A program made the position numbers and the translations under genes. This document shows positions 1 through 5,600 of a stretch of DNA of 7,504 nt, one piece after another. The notes under the pieces were generated by a model. The model was not told the origin of the DNA. It saw nothing but the letters and a program-made list of their open reading frames with translations, and searched no databases. Origin of the DNA: Gammaproteobacteria bacterium (GTDB lineage: Bacteria; Pseudomonadota; Gammaproteobacteria; Xanthomonadales; Xanthomonadaceae); the NCBI GenBank assembly GCA_030431185.1, contig JAUIJO010000157.1, forward strand, positions 1-7,504, in the 5' to 3' direction. Every line of letters begins with the position of its first letter. The stretch's first letter is position 1.

Positions 1-833
1 TTGTTGAAGGCCGCCGGCTCCCATGAGCCGTAGGTGGGGTTGGGCAACATCCACCAGCGCTCGCCGAACCAGTCGCCGTATTCGTCCATCAAGGCTTCGC
101 GGCCCTCGGCGGTGTTGCTGACCACTTCGGTGAAGTCGCCGAGCTGGTCGCCGAACTGCATCAACACCCGGTACTCGCGGCCGGCCAGCTGTCGGCGGCA
201 GTTCTTCTCGCTGCCGTTCTGCTCGCAGCCCTCGACGAACGTGCCCAGGCCCAGGAACACATGTTCGTTGGCGATCGGCAGGCCGGCCGCGCGCAGGTTG
301 GCCAGCGTCGCGTCCTCCAGGTGCTCGGCCCGGTTGGAGAGATACAGGATGGTGACGCCCCTGGCCGCCGCGGCGCGGGCGAAGTCGACCACGCCCGGCA
401 CCGGCCGGGCCTTCTTCTCCGCCACCCAGGCGGCCCAGGTGACTTCGTCGTAGGCCTTGCCGTCGCGCACCAGGCGCGCCTGGTAGGGCGAGTTGTCGAG
501 CACGGTCTCGTCCACGTCCATGATCACCGCGGGCTTGAGGCCGGTGCCCGGATTGGCGCGCTCCCCGGGAACCAGGGCGTCCCAGTTCGCCTCGGCCAGC
601 GCCTCGTCGAGGTGGTCGGCGGCGGCCTTGAAGGTCTGGCGGGCGAGCGCCTGGTACTCGGTCGAGGTCTGTACCCACAGGACCGCATTGAGGTTGTCGT
701 TGGCCGGCACCGCCTCGACCGCTGCGGCGGGCGCGGGCGCCGCCATCGGCGCGGGGGTCGGTTCGGCGCGCTGGCAGGCGGCCAGGGAGAACAGGCCGGT
801 CAATGCCGTCGCGGCCAGGAAACTCGAACGCAT
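1..833 (-). CDS. 5'-nucleotidase / acid phosphatase, lipoprotein e(P4) family (class C HAD), C-terminus cut by window edge
   Basis: Family members are outer-membrane lipoproteins that remove phosphate from nucleotides and related monoesters for uptake. The 277 visible residues start with a lipoprotein signal peptide whose lipobox is Leu-Ala-Ala-Cys (acylated Cys20); Gln at +2 fits outer-membrane sorting. A Pro/Ala linker follows (about 25-45), then the family's conserved LNAVLWVQTS stretch (48-57). HAD motif I is DVDET (nucleophile Asp106, acid/base Asp108). Motif II is LSNR (165-168, where ISNR is more usual). Motif IV is FGDQLGDF (227-234, Asp229 and Asp233). The Trp-rich tail with LPNPTYGSWE (263-272) is typical of the family, so probably only a few residues are missing. 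The ATG at 833 follows a GGAG at 839-842, five bases away, and a TACACT box. It lies 91 bp downstream of rep on the same strand. The family call is firm; the substrate is inferred. Confidence 0.93.
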   Translation of the reverse strand, partial: MRSSFLAATALTGLFSLAACQRAEPTPAPMAAPAPAAAVEAVPANDNLNAVLWVQTSTEYQALARQTFKAAADHLDEALAEANWDALVPGERANPGTGLKPAVIMDVDETVLDNSPYQARLVRDGKAYDEVTWAAWVAEKKARPVPGVVDFARAAAARGVTILYLSNRAEHLEDATLANLRAAGLPIANEHVFLGLGTFVEGCEQNGSEKNCRRQLAGREYRVLMQFGDQLGDFTEVVSNTAEGREALMDEYGDWFGERWWMLPNPTYGSWEPAAFN

Positions 834-863
834 GGAAGCTCCACTACTCGTCTCGGACGCCCG

Positions 864-869
864 AGTGTA
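864..869 (-). promoter_or_regulatory. Putative -10 box of the e(P4) phosphatase gene
   Basis: The minus strand reads TACACT here (TANNNT type), which would put a transcription start near 857 and leave a leader of about 24 bases containing the GGAG ribosome site. I see no good -35 hexamer at 16-18 bp. The same hexamer precedes rep, mgsA and tdk. The promoter suggests that the gene need not depend on read-through from rep. Confidence 0.4.
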
Positions 870-897
870 ACGGTGATGGATCGCCGCTTCGTGTCGC

Positions 898-921
898 CGG
901 GCCCGCGGCGCCGGCGGCCCG
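898..921 (-). terminator. GC-rich hairpin just after the rep stop codon
   Basis: CGGGCC (898-903) pairs with GGCCCG (916-921) around a 12-base loop that itself contains the palindrome GGCGCC. It begins four bases after the rep stop codon. There is no T-run after the stem on the minus strand, so it is not a classical intrinsic terminator. It may pause transcription, protect the 3' end, or simply reflect high GC content. Confidence 0.2.
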
Positions 922-924
922 TCC

Positions 925-2907
925 TCAGCCTTCTTCCAGCAGCGCGCGTATCGCCGCCAGCCCGGCCTGCGCGCGCTCCTGCTTGCGGGCCGCATCGGCG
1001 ACCGGATCGGCGCCGTCGCGCTGGATCTCGGCGGCCGGCAGTTCATCGAAGAAGCGGCTGGGCTGCAGCCGGAACCGGTCGCCCCAGCGTTGCGCTTCGC
1101 GGCAGTGCGACAGCCATAGTTGTTCCTTGGCACGGGTGATGCCCACGTAGAGCAGCCGCCGCTCTTCGTCGAGGCTGCCCTCCTCCATCGCGGCCTCGTG
1201 CGGCAGGGTGCCGTCGTTCACCCCGACGATGAAGACGTAGCGGAATTCCAGGCCCTTGGCGGCATGCAGCGACATCAGCCGGACCTGGTTGCCGGCGTCG
1301 CCCTTGTCGGCGTGCGACAGCAGCGCCAGCTGGGCGGCGAGTTCACCGGGGCCGCTGCCCTTGCCGCCCTCGAACCAGTCGGCCAGCTCCTCCAGGTTCT
1401 GCTTCCGGCGCTGGAAGCTGGCCTCGTCCTTGCACTGGGCACGGATCGAGGCAAGCAGCCCGCTTTTCTCGCCCAGCACCCGCACCAGCTCCGCGGGCGG
1501 CAGGCGCTGGGCGTCGCCGCGCAGCGAGCGGATGATGCCGACGAAGCCGTCGAGCGCATTGCCGGCGCGCGGCGCGAGCTGCTTGAGCACCCCGACCGAC
1601 TCGGCGGCGCGCGACATCGGCATGTGCGACTTCTGCGCCAGCTCGGCGAGCTTGGCGAGGGTCGTCGCGCCGACTTCCCGCCGGGGCGCCTGCACCGCGC
1701 GCAGGAAGGCCGCGTCGTCGTCGGGGTTGGCCACCAGGCGCAGCCACGACAGCGCGTCCTTGACCTCGCCGCGTTCCAGGAACGCGGTACCGCCGGTCAG
1801 GTGGTAGGGCACCCGCAACAGCTGCAAGGCCTTCTCCAGCGCACGGCTCTGGTGGTTGCTGCGGAACAGGACGCAGAAGTCGCTCCAGGGCGCCTGCCTG
1901 GCGGTAGCGATGAAATGCAGTTCGGCGGCGACCTTCTCGGCTTCATGGGCGCCGTCCTTGCATTCCCAGATGCGGATGCGCTCGCCGTCGGGGTTCTCGC
2001 TCCACAATGTCTTGAGGTGTTCGTGCGGGTTGTGCGCGATCAGGGCGTTGGCCGCGCGCAGCACGCGGTTGGAGCACCGGTAGTTCTGCTCCAGCTTGAC
2101 GATGCGCAGGGCCGGATAGTCGGTGCCCAGGGTCAACAGGTTGTCGGGATTGGCGCCGCGCCAGGCATAGATCGACTGGTCGTCGTCGCCCACGCAGGTG
2201 AACAGGCCCTTCGGGCCGGCGATGGCCTTCAGCAGGCGGTACTGCGCGTCGTTGGTGTCCTGGCATTCGTCGACCAGCAGGTAGCCGATGCGCTCGCGCC
2301 AGGCCAGGCGCATGTCCTCGTCGGCCTCGAGCAGCTGCACCGGCAGGCGGATCAGGTCGTCGAAGTCGACCGCGTTGAAGGTCTGCAACCGGGCCTGGTA
2401 GCGTGCGTACAAGGCCGCGGCCTCCACTTCGCGCGGGCCGCGCGAGGCGGCCATCGCCTCCTCCGGCGACAGCCCGGCGTTCTTCGCGCGCGAGATCAGG
2501 TTGCGTGCATTGTCGAGCACGTCCGGCTTGCTGCCCGGCGGCAGCAGGTCCTTGATCTGGGCGGCGCTGTCGTCGCTGTCGAACACGCTGAAGCCACGCC
2601 GCAGGCCGGCCTTGGCATGGTCGATCTGCAGCATCTTCAGGCCGAGCGCGTGGAAGGTGCACACGGTCAGTCCCTCGGCGGCATCGCCGCGGATGCGCTT
2701 GGCGACGCGTTCCTTCATCTCCTTCGCCGACTTGTTGGTGAAGGTGATCGCCGCGATCCGCCGGGCCGGCATGCGGCCACTGGCGATCAGGTGGGCGATC
2801 TTCTCGACGATCACGCGGGTCTTGCCACTGCCCGCGCCGGCGAGCACGAGCAGGGGGCCGTCGGTGTGCTCGACGGCGGCGCGTTGGGGGGGATTGAGGC
2901 CGTGCAT
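925..2907 (-). CDS. rep: ATP-dependent DNA helicase Rep (superfamily 1, UvrD/Rep)
   Basis: Rep is a 3'-5' single-strand DNA translocase that helps replication forks pass protein blocks and takes part in PriC-type restart. The 660-residue product is close to E. coli Rep (673). The SF1A motifs appear in order: Q-motif LNPPQ (4-8), Walker A AGAGSGKT (23-30), Ia ITFTNKSA (54-61), Ib TVCTFHALG (81-89), DExx box LLVDECQDTN (210-219), III VGDDDQSIYAWRG (239-251), IV KLEQNYRCSN (271-280), V MSLHAAKGLEF (545-555) and VI YVGITRAK (587-594). The 2B region with GNHQSR-like (SNHQSR, 350-355) and NPDDDAAFLR (394-403) matches Rep rather than UvrD. The DExx box has Cys215 where E. coli Rep has Tyr. I chose the ATG at 2907 because AGGAAG (2915-2920) sits 7 bp upstream and TACACT just beyond; the frame is open to 3054, but an upstream start would override both signals. 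Confidence 0.97.
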   Translation of the reverse strand: MHGLNPPQRAAVEHTDGPLLVLAGAGSGKTRVIVEKIAHLIASGRMPARRIAAITFTNKSAKEMKERVAKRIRGDAAEGLTVCTFHALGLKMLQIDHAKAGLRRGFSVFDSDDSAAQIKDLLPPGSKPDVLDNARNLISRAKNAGLSPEEAMAASRGPREVEAAALYARYQARLQTFNAVDFDDLIRLPVQLLEADEDMRLAWRERIGYLLVDECQDTNDAQYRLLKAIAGPKGLFTCVGDDDQSIYAWRGANPDNLLTLGTDYPALRIVKLEQNYRCSNRVLRAANALIAHNPHEHLKTLWSENPDGERIRIWECKDGAHEAEKVAAELHFIATARQAPWSDFCVLFRSNHQSRALEKALQLLRVPYHLTGGTAFLERGEVKDALSWLRLVANPDDDAAFLRAVQAPRREVGATTLAKLAELAQKSHMPMSRAAESVGVLKQLAPRAGNALDGFVGIIRSLRGDAQRLPPAELVRVLGEKSGLLASIRAQCKDEASFQRRKQNLEELADWFEGGKGSGPGELAAQLALLSHADKGDAGNQVRLMSLHAAKGLEFRYVFIVGVNDGTLPHEAAMEEGSLDEERRLLYVGITRAKEQLWLSHCREAQRWGDRFRLQPSRFFDELPAAEIQRDGADPVADAARKQERAQAGLAAIRALLEEG

Positions 2908-2914
2908 GCGGGGA

Positions 2915-2938
2915 CTTCCTGGAGCGATCGACAGTGTA
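2915..2938 (-). promoter_or_regulatory. rep promoter -10 box and ribosome binding site
   Basis: On the minus strand TACACT (2933-2938) is followed by AGGAAG (2915-2920), seven bases before the ATG at 2907. A start site near 2926 would give a leader of about 19 bases. The only -35-like hexamer, TGGACC (2954-2959), is 15 bp away, which is short. The whole rep/Sel1 divergent spacer (2908-3037) is 130 bp and holds no other clear element. Confidence 0.45.
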
Positions 2939-3023
2939 GCCGAGCCGCCGCCGGGTCCATCCGTATGGGCCATCAGTTGGCTCGTATGCCCGCTGGCGGG
3001 GAAGTAAGCTGGCAGCCCCCATC

Positions 3024-3029
3024 GAAGGA
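3024..3029 (+). promoter_or_regulatory. Ribosome binding site deciding the GTG start of the Sel1-repeat gene
   Basis: GAAGGA lies eight bases before the GTG at 3038, and no alternative ATG in frame precedes the signal peptide. Further upstream, TAAGCT (3005-3010) is a possible -10 box of TANNNT form, but its best -35 candidate TTGGCT (2977-2982) is 22 bp away, so I do not call a promoter. Confidence 0.55.
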
Positions 3030-3037
3030 ACGACACC

Positions 3038-3856
3038 GTGCCGGCCCGATCCAAGCCCCGTCATCCATCCCGCGCCCGCCTGCGTGCGGGCATCCTCGCC
3101 GCCCTGGTCGCGATGGGCGCGAGCGCGCCGCTCGTCCACGCCGAAGATGTCGACCCGACGGCCGACGCGGTCACCCTCGCGGCCGGTTACCTGAACCACC
3201 ACCCGGACATCAATTTCCGGATGAAGGCGCTGCGCGACTACAACAAGGGCGACTACGAGGACGCCATCCCACGCTTCCAGCGCGCGGCGTTCTACGCCGA
3301 CAAGCCCTCGCAGGGCATGCTTGGCGAGATGTACTGGGAAGGCAAGGGCGTGGCGGTCGACCGCTCGATGGCCTACGCCTGGATGGACCTCGCCGCCGAG
3401 CGCGGCTACGCGGGCTTCCTCAACATGCGCGAGCGCTACTGGGCGCAGATGAGCGAGGCCGAGCGGGCCCGCGCCCTGGACGTCGGCCAGGGCCTCTATG
3501 CGAAGTACGGCGATGACGCCGCGCGACCGCGCATCGACGCCAAACTCCGCTTCGGGCGTCGCAGCACCACCGGCAGCCGGACGGGATTCTCGGCCAATCT
3601 CACGATCCAGGTGCCGATGCCGGACGGCAGCATGAACACCATCCCCGGCGCCAAGTTCTACGACGAGAAGTACTGGGATCCGAAGGAGTACTTCGCCTGG
3701 CAGGATTCGATCTGGGAGGATCCGCCGATCGGTCGCGTGGACGTGGGCGACGTGGAGACGGTCCGCGACGTCCCGGCCGACGCGCCGTCGTCGCGCGTGC
3801 CCGAGGTCGCCCCGGACACCAGCGCCGCCGAACCCGAGGTACCCGAGGACGAGTGA
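3038..3856 (+). CDS. Secreted Sel1/TPR-like repeat protein of unknown function
   Basis: The 272-residue protein has a basic N-terminus, a hydrophobic core (about 17-31) and a likely signal peptidase I site Val-His-Ala before Glu36, so it should be periplasmic. Residues 70-92 form a half helix pair (GDYEDAIPRFQRAA), and 93-124 match one Sel1 repeat (GEMYWEGKGVAVDRSMAYAW at 96-115, then MDLAAERGY). Sel1 repeats are alpha-helical solenoids that bind proteins. The helix MSEAERARAL (138-147) is the kind that commonly closes such repeats. The C-terminal half (about 165-235) has a Trp/Tyr-rich part (YDEKYWDPKEYFAWQDSIW, 208-226), with no catalytic motif I know. The last 38 residues are acidic and Pro-rich, probably disordered. 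The start is GTG with a good ribosome site. I cannot assign a function; similar single-Sel1 proteins occur in xanthomonads as far as I recall. Confidence 0.85.
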   Translation: MPARSKPRHPSRARLRAGILAALVAMGASAPLVHAEDVDPTADAVTLAAGYLNHHPDINFRMKALRDYNKGDYEDAIPRFQRAAFYADKPSQGMLGEMYWEGKGVAVDRSMAYAWMDLAAERGYAGFLNMRERYWAQMSEAERARALDVGQGLYAKYGDDAARPRIDAKLRFGRRSTTGSRTGFSANLTIQVPMPDGSMNTIPGAKFYDEKYWDPKEYFAWQDSIWEDPPIGRVDVGDVETVRDVPADAPSSRVPEVAPDTSAAEPEVPEDE

Positions 3857-3877
3857 CGGCGGGCCCGCGCGCCGGGC

Positions 3878-3947
3878 ATGCCATCGGCGGGGAAGCGGCT
3901 TACACTGGCGCCATCGATATTGCACCGCAACATGACGTTGCAGGAGA
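3878..3947 (+). promoter_or_regulatory. mgsA promoter and ribosome binding site
   Basis: ATGCCA (3878-3883, four of six matches to TTGACA) and TACACT (3901-3906, four of six to TATAAT) are separated by 17 bp. A start near 3913 would give a leader of about 40 bases. AGGAGA (3942-3947) lies five to six bases before the ATG at 3953. A small GC hairpin GCCCG/CGGGC (3863-3867 with 3873-3877) immediately precedes the -35 and could mark the end of the upstream Sel1 gene, but it lacks a T-run. Confidence 0.5.
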
Positions 3948-3952
3948 CGCCG

Positions 3953-4834
3953 ATGCGCATGGGCCTGGCCGCCAACCGCCTGCACCACGCCAACGAGGAT
4001 GCCGCGCTGTTCCGCTGGCTGCGTGCCTGCGAGTCGGGCATCCGCGAACTCCAGTTGGGCCTGCACGCGGTCGGGCGGACCCATGATGCGATCATCGCCG
4101 CCGGGATGCTGGGCGGCTATCGCCCGCTCCGACGCTATCCCTACGGCCGCGAAGGCGGCCTGATGAAGCTGGTCGCCGAGGTGGTGGGCTTGGACGACGA
4201 CGAGCGCCTGCTCGACGGCGCGATCTACCTGATCGACCCCGTCGACCCCTCCTCGACCTTCCCCGAAGCGGTGGCGCTGAAGCGGCAGTGCGTGATCCAC
4301 GGCAAGCCCTTCATCTCCACGGTGGCCTCGGGCCGGGACTGGGTGGAGCAGGAGCGCGTCCTCGCCGGCCTGGCGCCGGATCCCGCCGCCGACCGCTTCT
4401 TCGACGCGCGTGGCCAGACGCTGGCACTGATCGCCCACGATGCGATGAAACCGGCGATGCTGGAGTTCGTCGCCACCCATTTCGACCTGCTCTCGCGCTT
4501 CGCCCAGCGGGTCGGCACCGGCACCACTGGCCAGCACCTGAACGAACTGGCCTGGAGCCGCGGCTGGCCGTCAGGGAGCCCGTGGGTGAAACGCTATGAA
4601 AGCGGCCCACTGGGCGGCGACGCGCAGATCGCCGACCGCGTGCTGGAGAAGCGCTGCCAGCGCGTGGTGTTCTTCGAGGATCCCCACGTCGCCCGCCAGC
4701 ACGAAGCCGATATCCAACTGCTGGAGCGCGCCGTCACCACCGTGACCGACGACGCGGTCTGCACGACGTCGCCGGCGATGGCCGCGCGCTGGGCCGAGGC
4801 CGTGGGGCGACGCCGGGCACTGCGTCCGCTCTGA
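3953..4834 (+). CDS. mgsA: Methylglyoxal synthase with an extra degenerate N-terminal MGS-like domain
   Basis: Methylglyoxal synthase converts dihydroxyacetone phosphate to methylglyoxal and phosphate, a glycolytic bypass active when phosphate is short. The product has 293 residues, about twice the usual ~150. The C-terminal half (154-285) carries the full active site, numbered by E. coli: AHDAMK (161-166; His19, Asp20, Lys23), GTGTTG (188-193; phosphate-binding Thr loop), SGPLGGD (217-223; catalytic Asp71 = Asp223), Asp243 (Asp91), His250 (His98) and Asp253 (Asp101). The N-terminal half (1-130) aligns to the same fold: GRTH (41-44) replaces the Thr loop, RYPYGREGGL (61-70) matches RYESGPLGGD but has Leu70 for the catalytic Asp, and IDPVDPSSTFPE (94-105) keeps Asp95 but has Thr102 for His98 and Glu105 for Asp101. 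It therefore looks like an inactive duplicate. The start at 3953 is chosen for its strong AGGAGA; an upstream ATG at 3932 precedes that site. The function of the C-terminal half is firm by motif; the role of the N-terminal half is unknown. Confidence 0.9.
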   Translation: MRMGLAANRLHHANEDAALFRWLRACESGIRELQLGLHAVGRTHDAIIAAGMLGGYRPLRRYPYGREGGLMKLVAEVVGLDDDERLLDGAIYLIDPVDPSSTFPEAVALKRQCVIHGKPFISTVASGRDWVEQERVLAGLAPDPAADRFFDARGQTLALIAHDAMKPAMLEFVATHFDLLSRFAQRVGTGTTGQHLNELAWSRGWPSGSPWVKRYESGPLGGDAQIADRVLEKRCQRVVFFEDPHVARQHEADIQLLERAVTTVTDDAVCTTSPAMAARWAEAVGRRRALRPL

Positions 4835-4847
4835 GTGCCGCGGGTCG

Positions 4848-4879
4848 CCTTCGCCGTGACGAAGGGCGCCATCGCGCCC
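4848..4879 (+). repeat. Two overlapping inverted repeats in the mgsA-tdk gap
   Basis: CCTTCG (4848-4853) pairs with CGAAGG (4860-4865) around six bases, and GGGCGC (4864-4869) pairs with GCGCCC (4874-4879) around CATC. The two stems share 4864-4865, so they exclude each other at the edge. The second stem fills the spacer between the proposed -35 and -10 boxes of tdk and is followed by TACACTT. It could end mgsA transcripts or act as a DNA operator for tdk. No poly-T run follows. Confidence 0.35.
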
Positions 4880-4885
4880 TACACT
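4856..4885 (+). promoter_or_regulatory. tdk promoter, apparently giving a leaderless mRNA
   Basis: GTGACG (4856-4861, four of six matches to TTGACA) and TACACT (4880-4885) are 18 bp apart. Seven bases past the -10 box is the A of the tdk ATG (4892), so the predicted transcript starts at the start codon. In agreement, there is no Shine-Dalgarno-like sequence in the six bases before the ATG or immediately upstream of them. Confidence 0.45.
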
Positions 4886-4891
4886 TCCGCG

Positions 4892-5512
4892 ATGGCGAAG
4901 CTCTACTTCTACTACTCGGCGATGAACGCCGGGAAGACCACCACCCTGCTGCAATCCGCGCACAACTACCGCGAGCGCGGCATGCGCGTGGCGATCCTGA
5001 CCCCGCGGCTGGACGATCGCGCGGGCCCCGGGCGCGTCGCGTCGCGGATCGGACTGGCCTCCGAGGCGATCGCCTTCGGCCAGGACGAGGACCTCCAGGC
5101 CCGGGTAGAGGCCGACATCGGGGCGAACGGCCCGCTGCACTGCGTGCTGGTCGACGAGGCGCAGTTCCTGGGCCGCTCGCAGGCCTGGCAGCTGACCGAG
5201 GTGGTCGATGCGCTGGGCATCCCGGTGCTGTGCTACGGGCTGCGGACCGACTTCCGCGGCGAACTGTTCGAGGGCAGCCAGTACCTGCTGGCATGGGCCG
5301 ACGAGATCAGTGAGATCAAGACCATCTGCCACAGCGGCAGCAAGGCCACCATGGTGGTGCGCGTGGACGAACAGGGCCGCGCGGTGCGCGAGGGGCCGCA
5401 GGTGGAGATCGGCGGCAACGACCGCTACGTGTCGGTCTCGCGCGCTGAATACAAGCGGGTGATGCGCGGCGAGGGGCGGATCGACCCGGCACAGCCCTCG
5501 CTGCCACTGTGA
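4892..5512 (+). CDS. tdk: Thymidine kinase
   Basis: This enzyme phosphorylates thymidine with ATP to give dTMP in pyrimidine salvage. The 206-residue product matches the type II (TK1-like) family and is nearly the length of E. coli Tdk (205). Visible motifs: P-loop SAMNAGKTT (9-17), VLVDEAQF (85-92) with the catalytic base Glu89, the lasso-region match VLCYGLRTDFRGELF (112-126), GSQYLLAWAD (128-137) and the substrate-binding end GGNDRYVSVSR (174-184). In E. coli a zinc ion is held by Cys145, Cys147, Cys182 and His185; here the matching residues are Cys146, Ser148, Ser183 and Glu186, so three of four ligands are gone. The ATG at 4892 gives the conserved start MAKLYFYYSA; the GTG at 4835 in the same frame would add 19 residues with no family similarity. 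It follows mgsA by 57 bp. Confidence 0.97.
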   Translation: MAKLYFYYSAMNAGKTTTLLQSAHNYRERGMRVAILTPRLDDRAGPGRVASRIGLASEAIAFGQDEDLQARVEADIGANGPLHCVLVDEAQFLGRSQAWQLTEVVDALGIPVLCYGLRTDFRGELFEGSQYLLAWADEISEIKTICHSGSKATMVVRVDEQGRAVREGPQVEIGGNDRYVSVSRAEYKRVMRGEGRIDPAQPSLPL

Positions 5513-5522
5513 GCCGGCCCAC

Positions 5523-5575
5523 CCGGCGGGTTGCGGTACGCGGCATCGCGGTACCGGCACTCCGTTACCCGCCGG
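5523..5575. terminator. Inverted repeat between the convergent tdk and kinase genes
   Basis: CCGGCGGGT (5523-5531) and ACCCGCCGG (5567-5575) are perfect 9-bp complements. Inside, CGGTAC (5534-5539) pairs with GTACCG (5551-5556). The structure begins 11 bases after the tdk stop and ends 26 bases before the stop of the opposite gene, a position suited to a two-way transcript end. Neither side has a clear T-run, so intrinsic termination is uncertain. Confidence 0.45.
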
Positions 5576-5600
5576 TGGCACGAGGCCCGGCGCCTTCGCC

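Noticed and set aside
261..1139. A 292-residue open frame on the plus strand
   Set aside because: It is antisense to the e(P4) phosphatase and to the end of rep, with an Arg/Gly-rich product typical of shadow frames at high GC.
2908..3054. N-terminal extension of Rep from upstream in-frame starts (3054 or 2973)
   Set aside because: The extra residues have no similarity to Rep, and the extension would override the ribosome site at 2915-2920 and the -10 box at 2933-2938.
1120..3516. A 798-residue open frame on the plus strand opposite rep
   Set aside because: It lies antisense to a firmly identified rep gene and continues out of frame into the Sel1 gene. Its product has no recognisable motif and the composition of a GC-rich shadow frame.
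3857..3877. A perfect palindrome GCGGGCCCGC (3859-3868) after the Sel1 gene as a terminator
   Set aside because: It has no loop and no T-run, and such palindromes are expected at this GC content. The short alternative stem is mentioned under the mgsA promoter.
1943..4537. An 864-residue open frame on the minus strand across rep, the Sel1 gene and mgsA
   Set aside because: It overlaps three well-supported genes, in another frame of rep and antisense to the other two. The product is low-complexity (Ala, Arg, Gly, His) with no domain.
4835..4891. GTG start for thymidine kinase directly after the mgsA stop
   Set aside because: The added 19 residues are unlike the family, while the ATG at 4892 gives the conserved N-terminus and fits a promoter just upstream.
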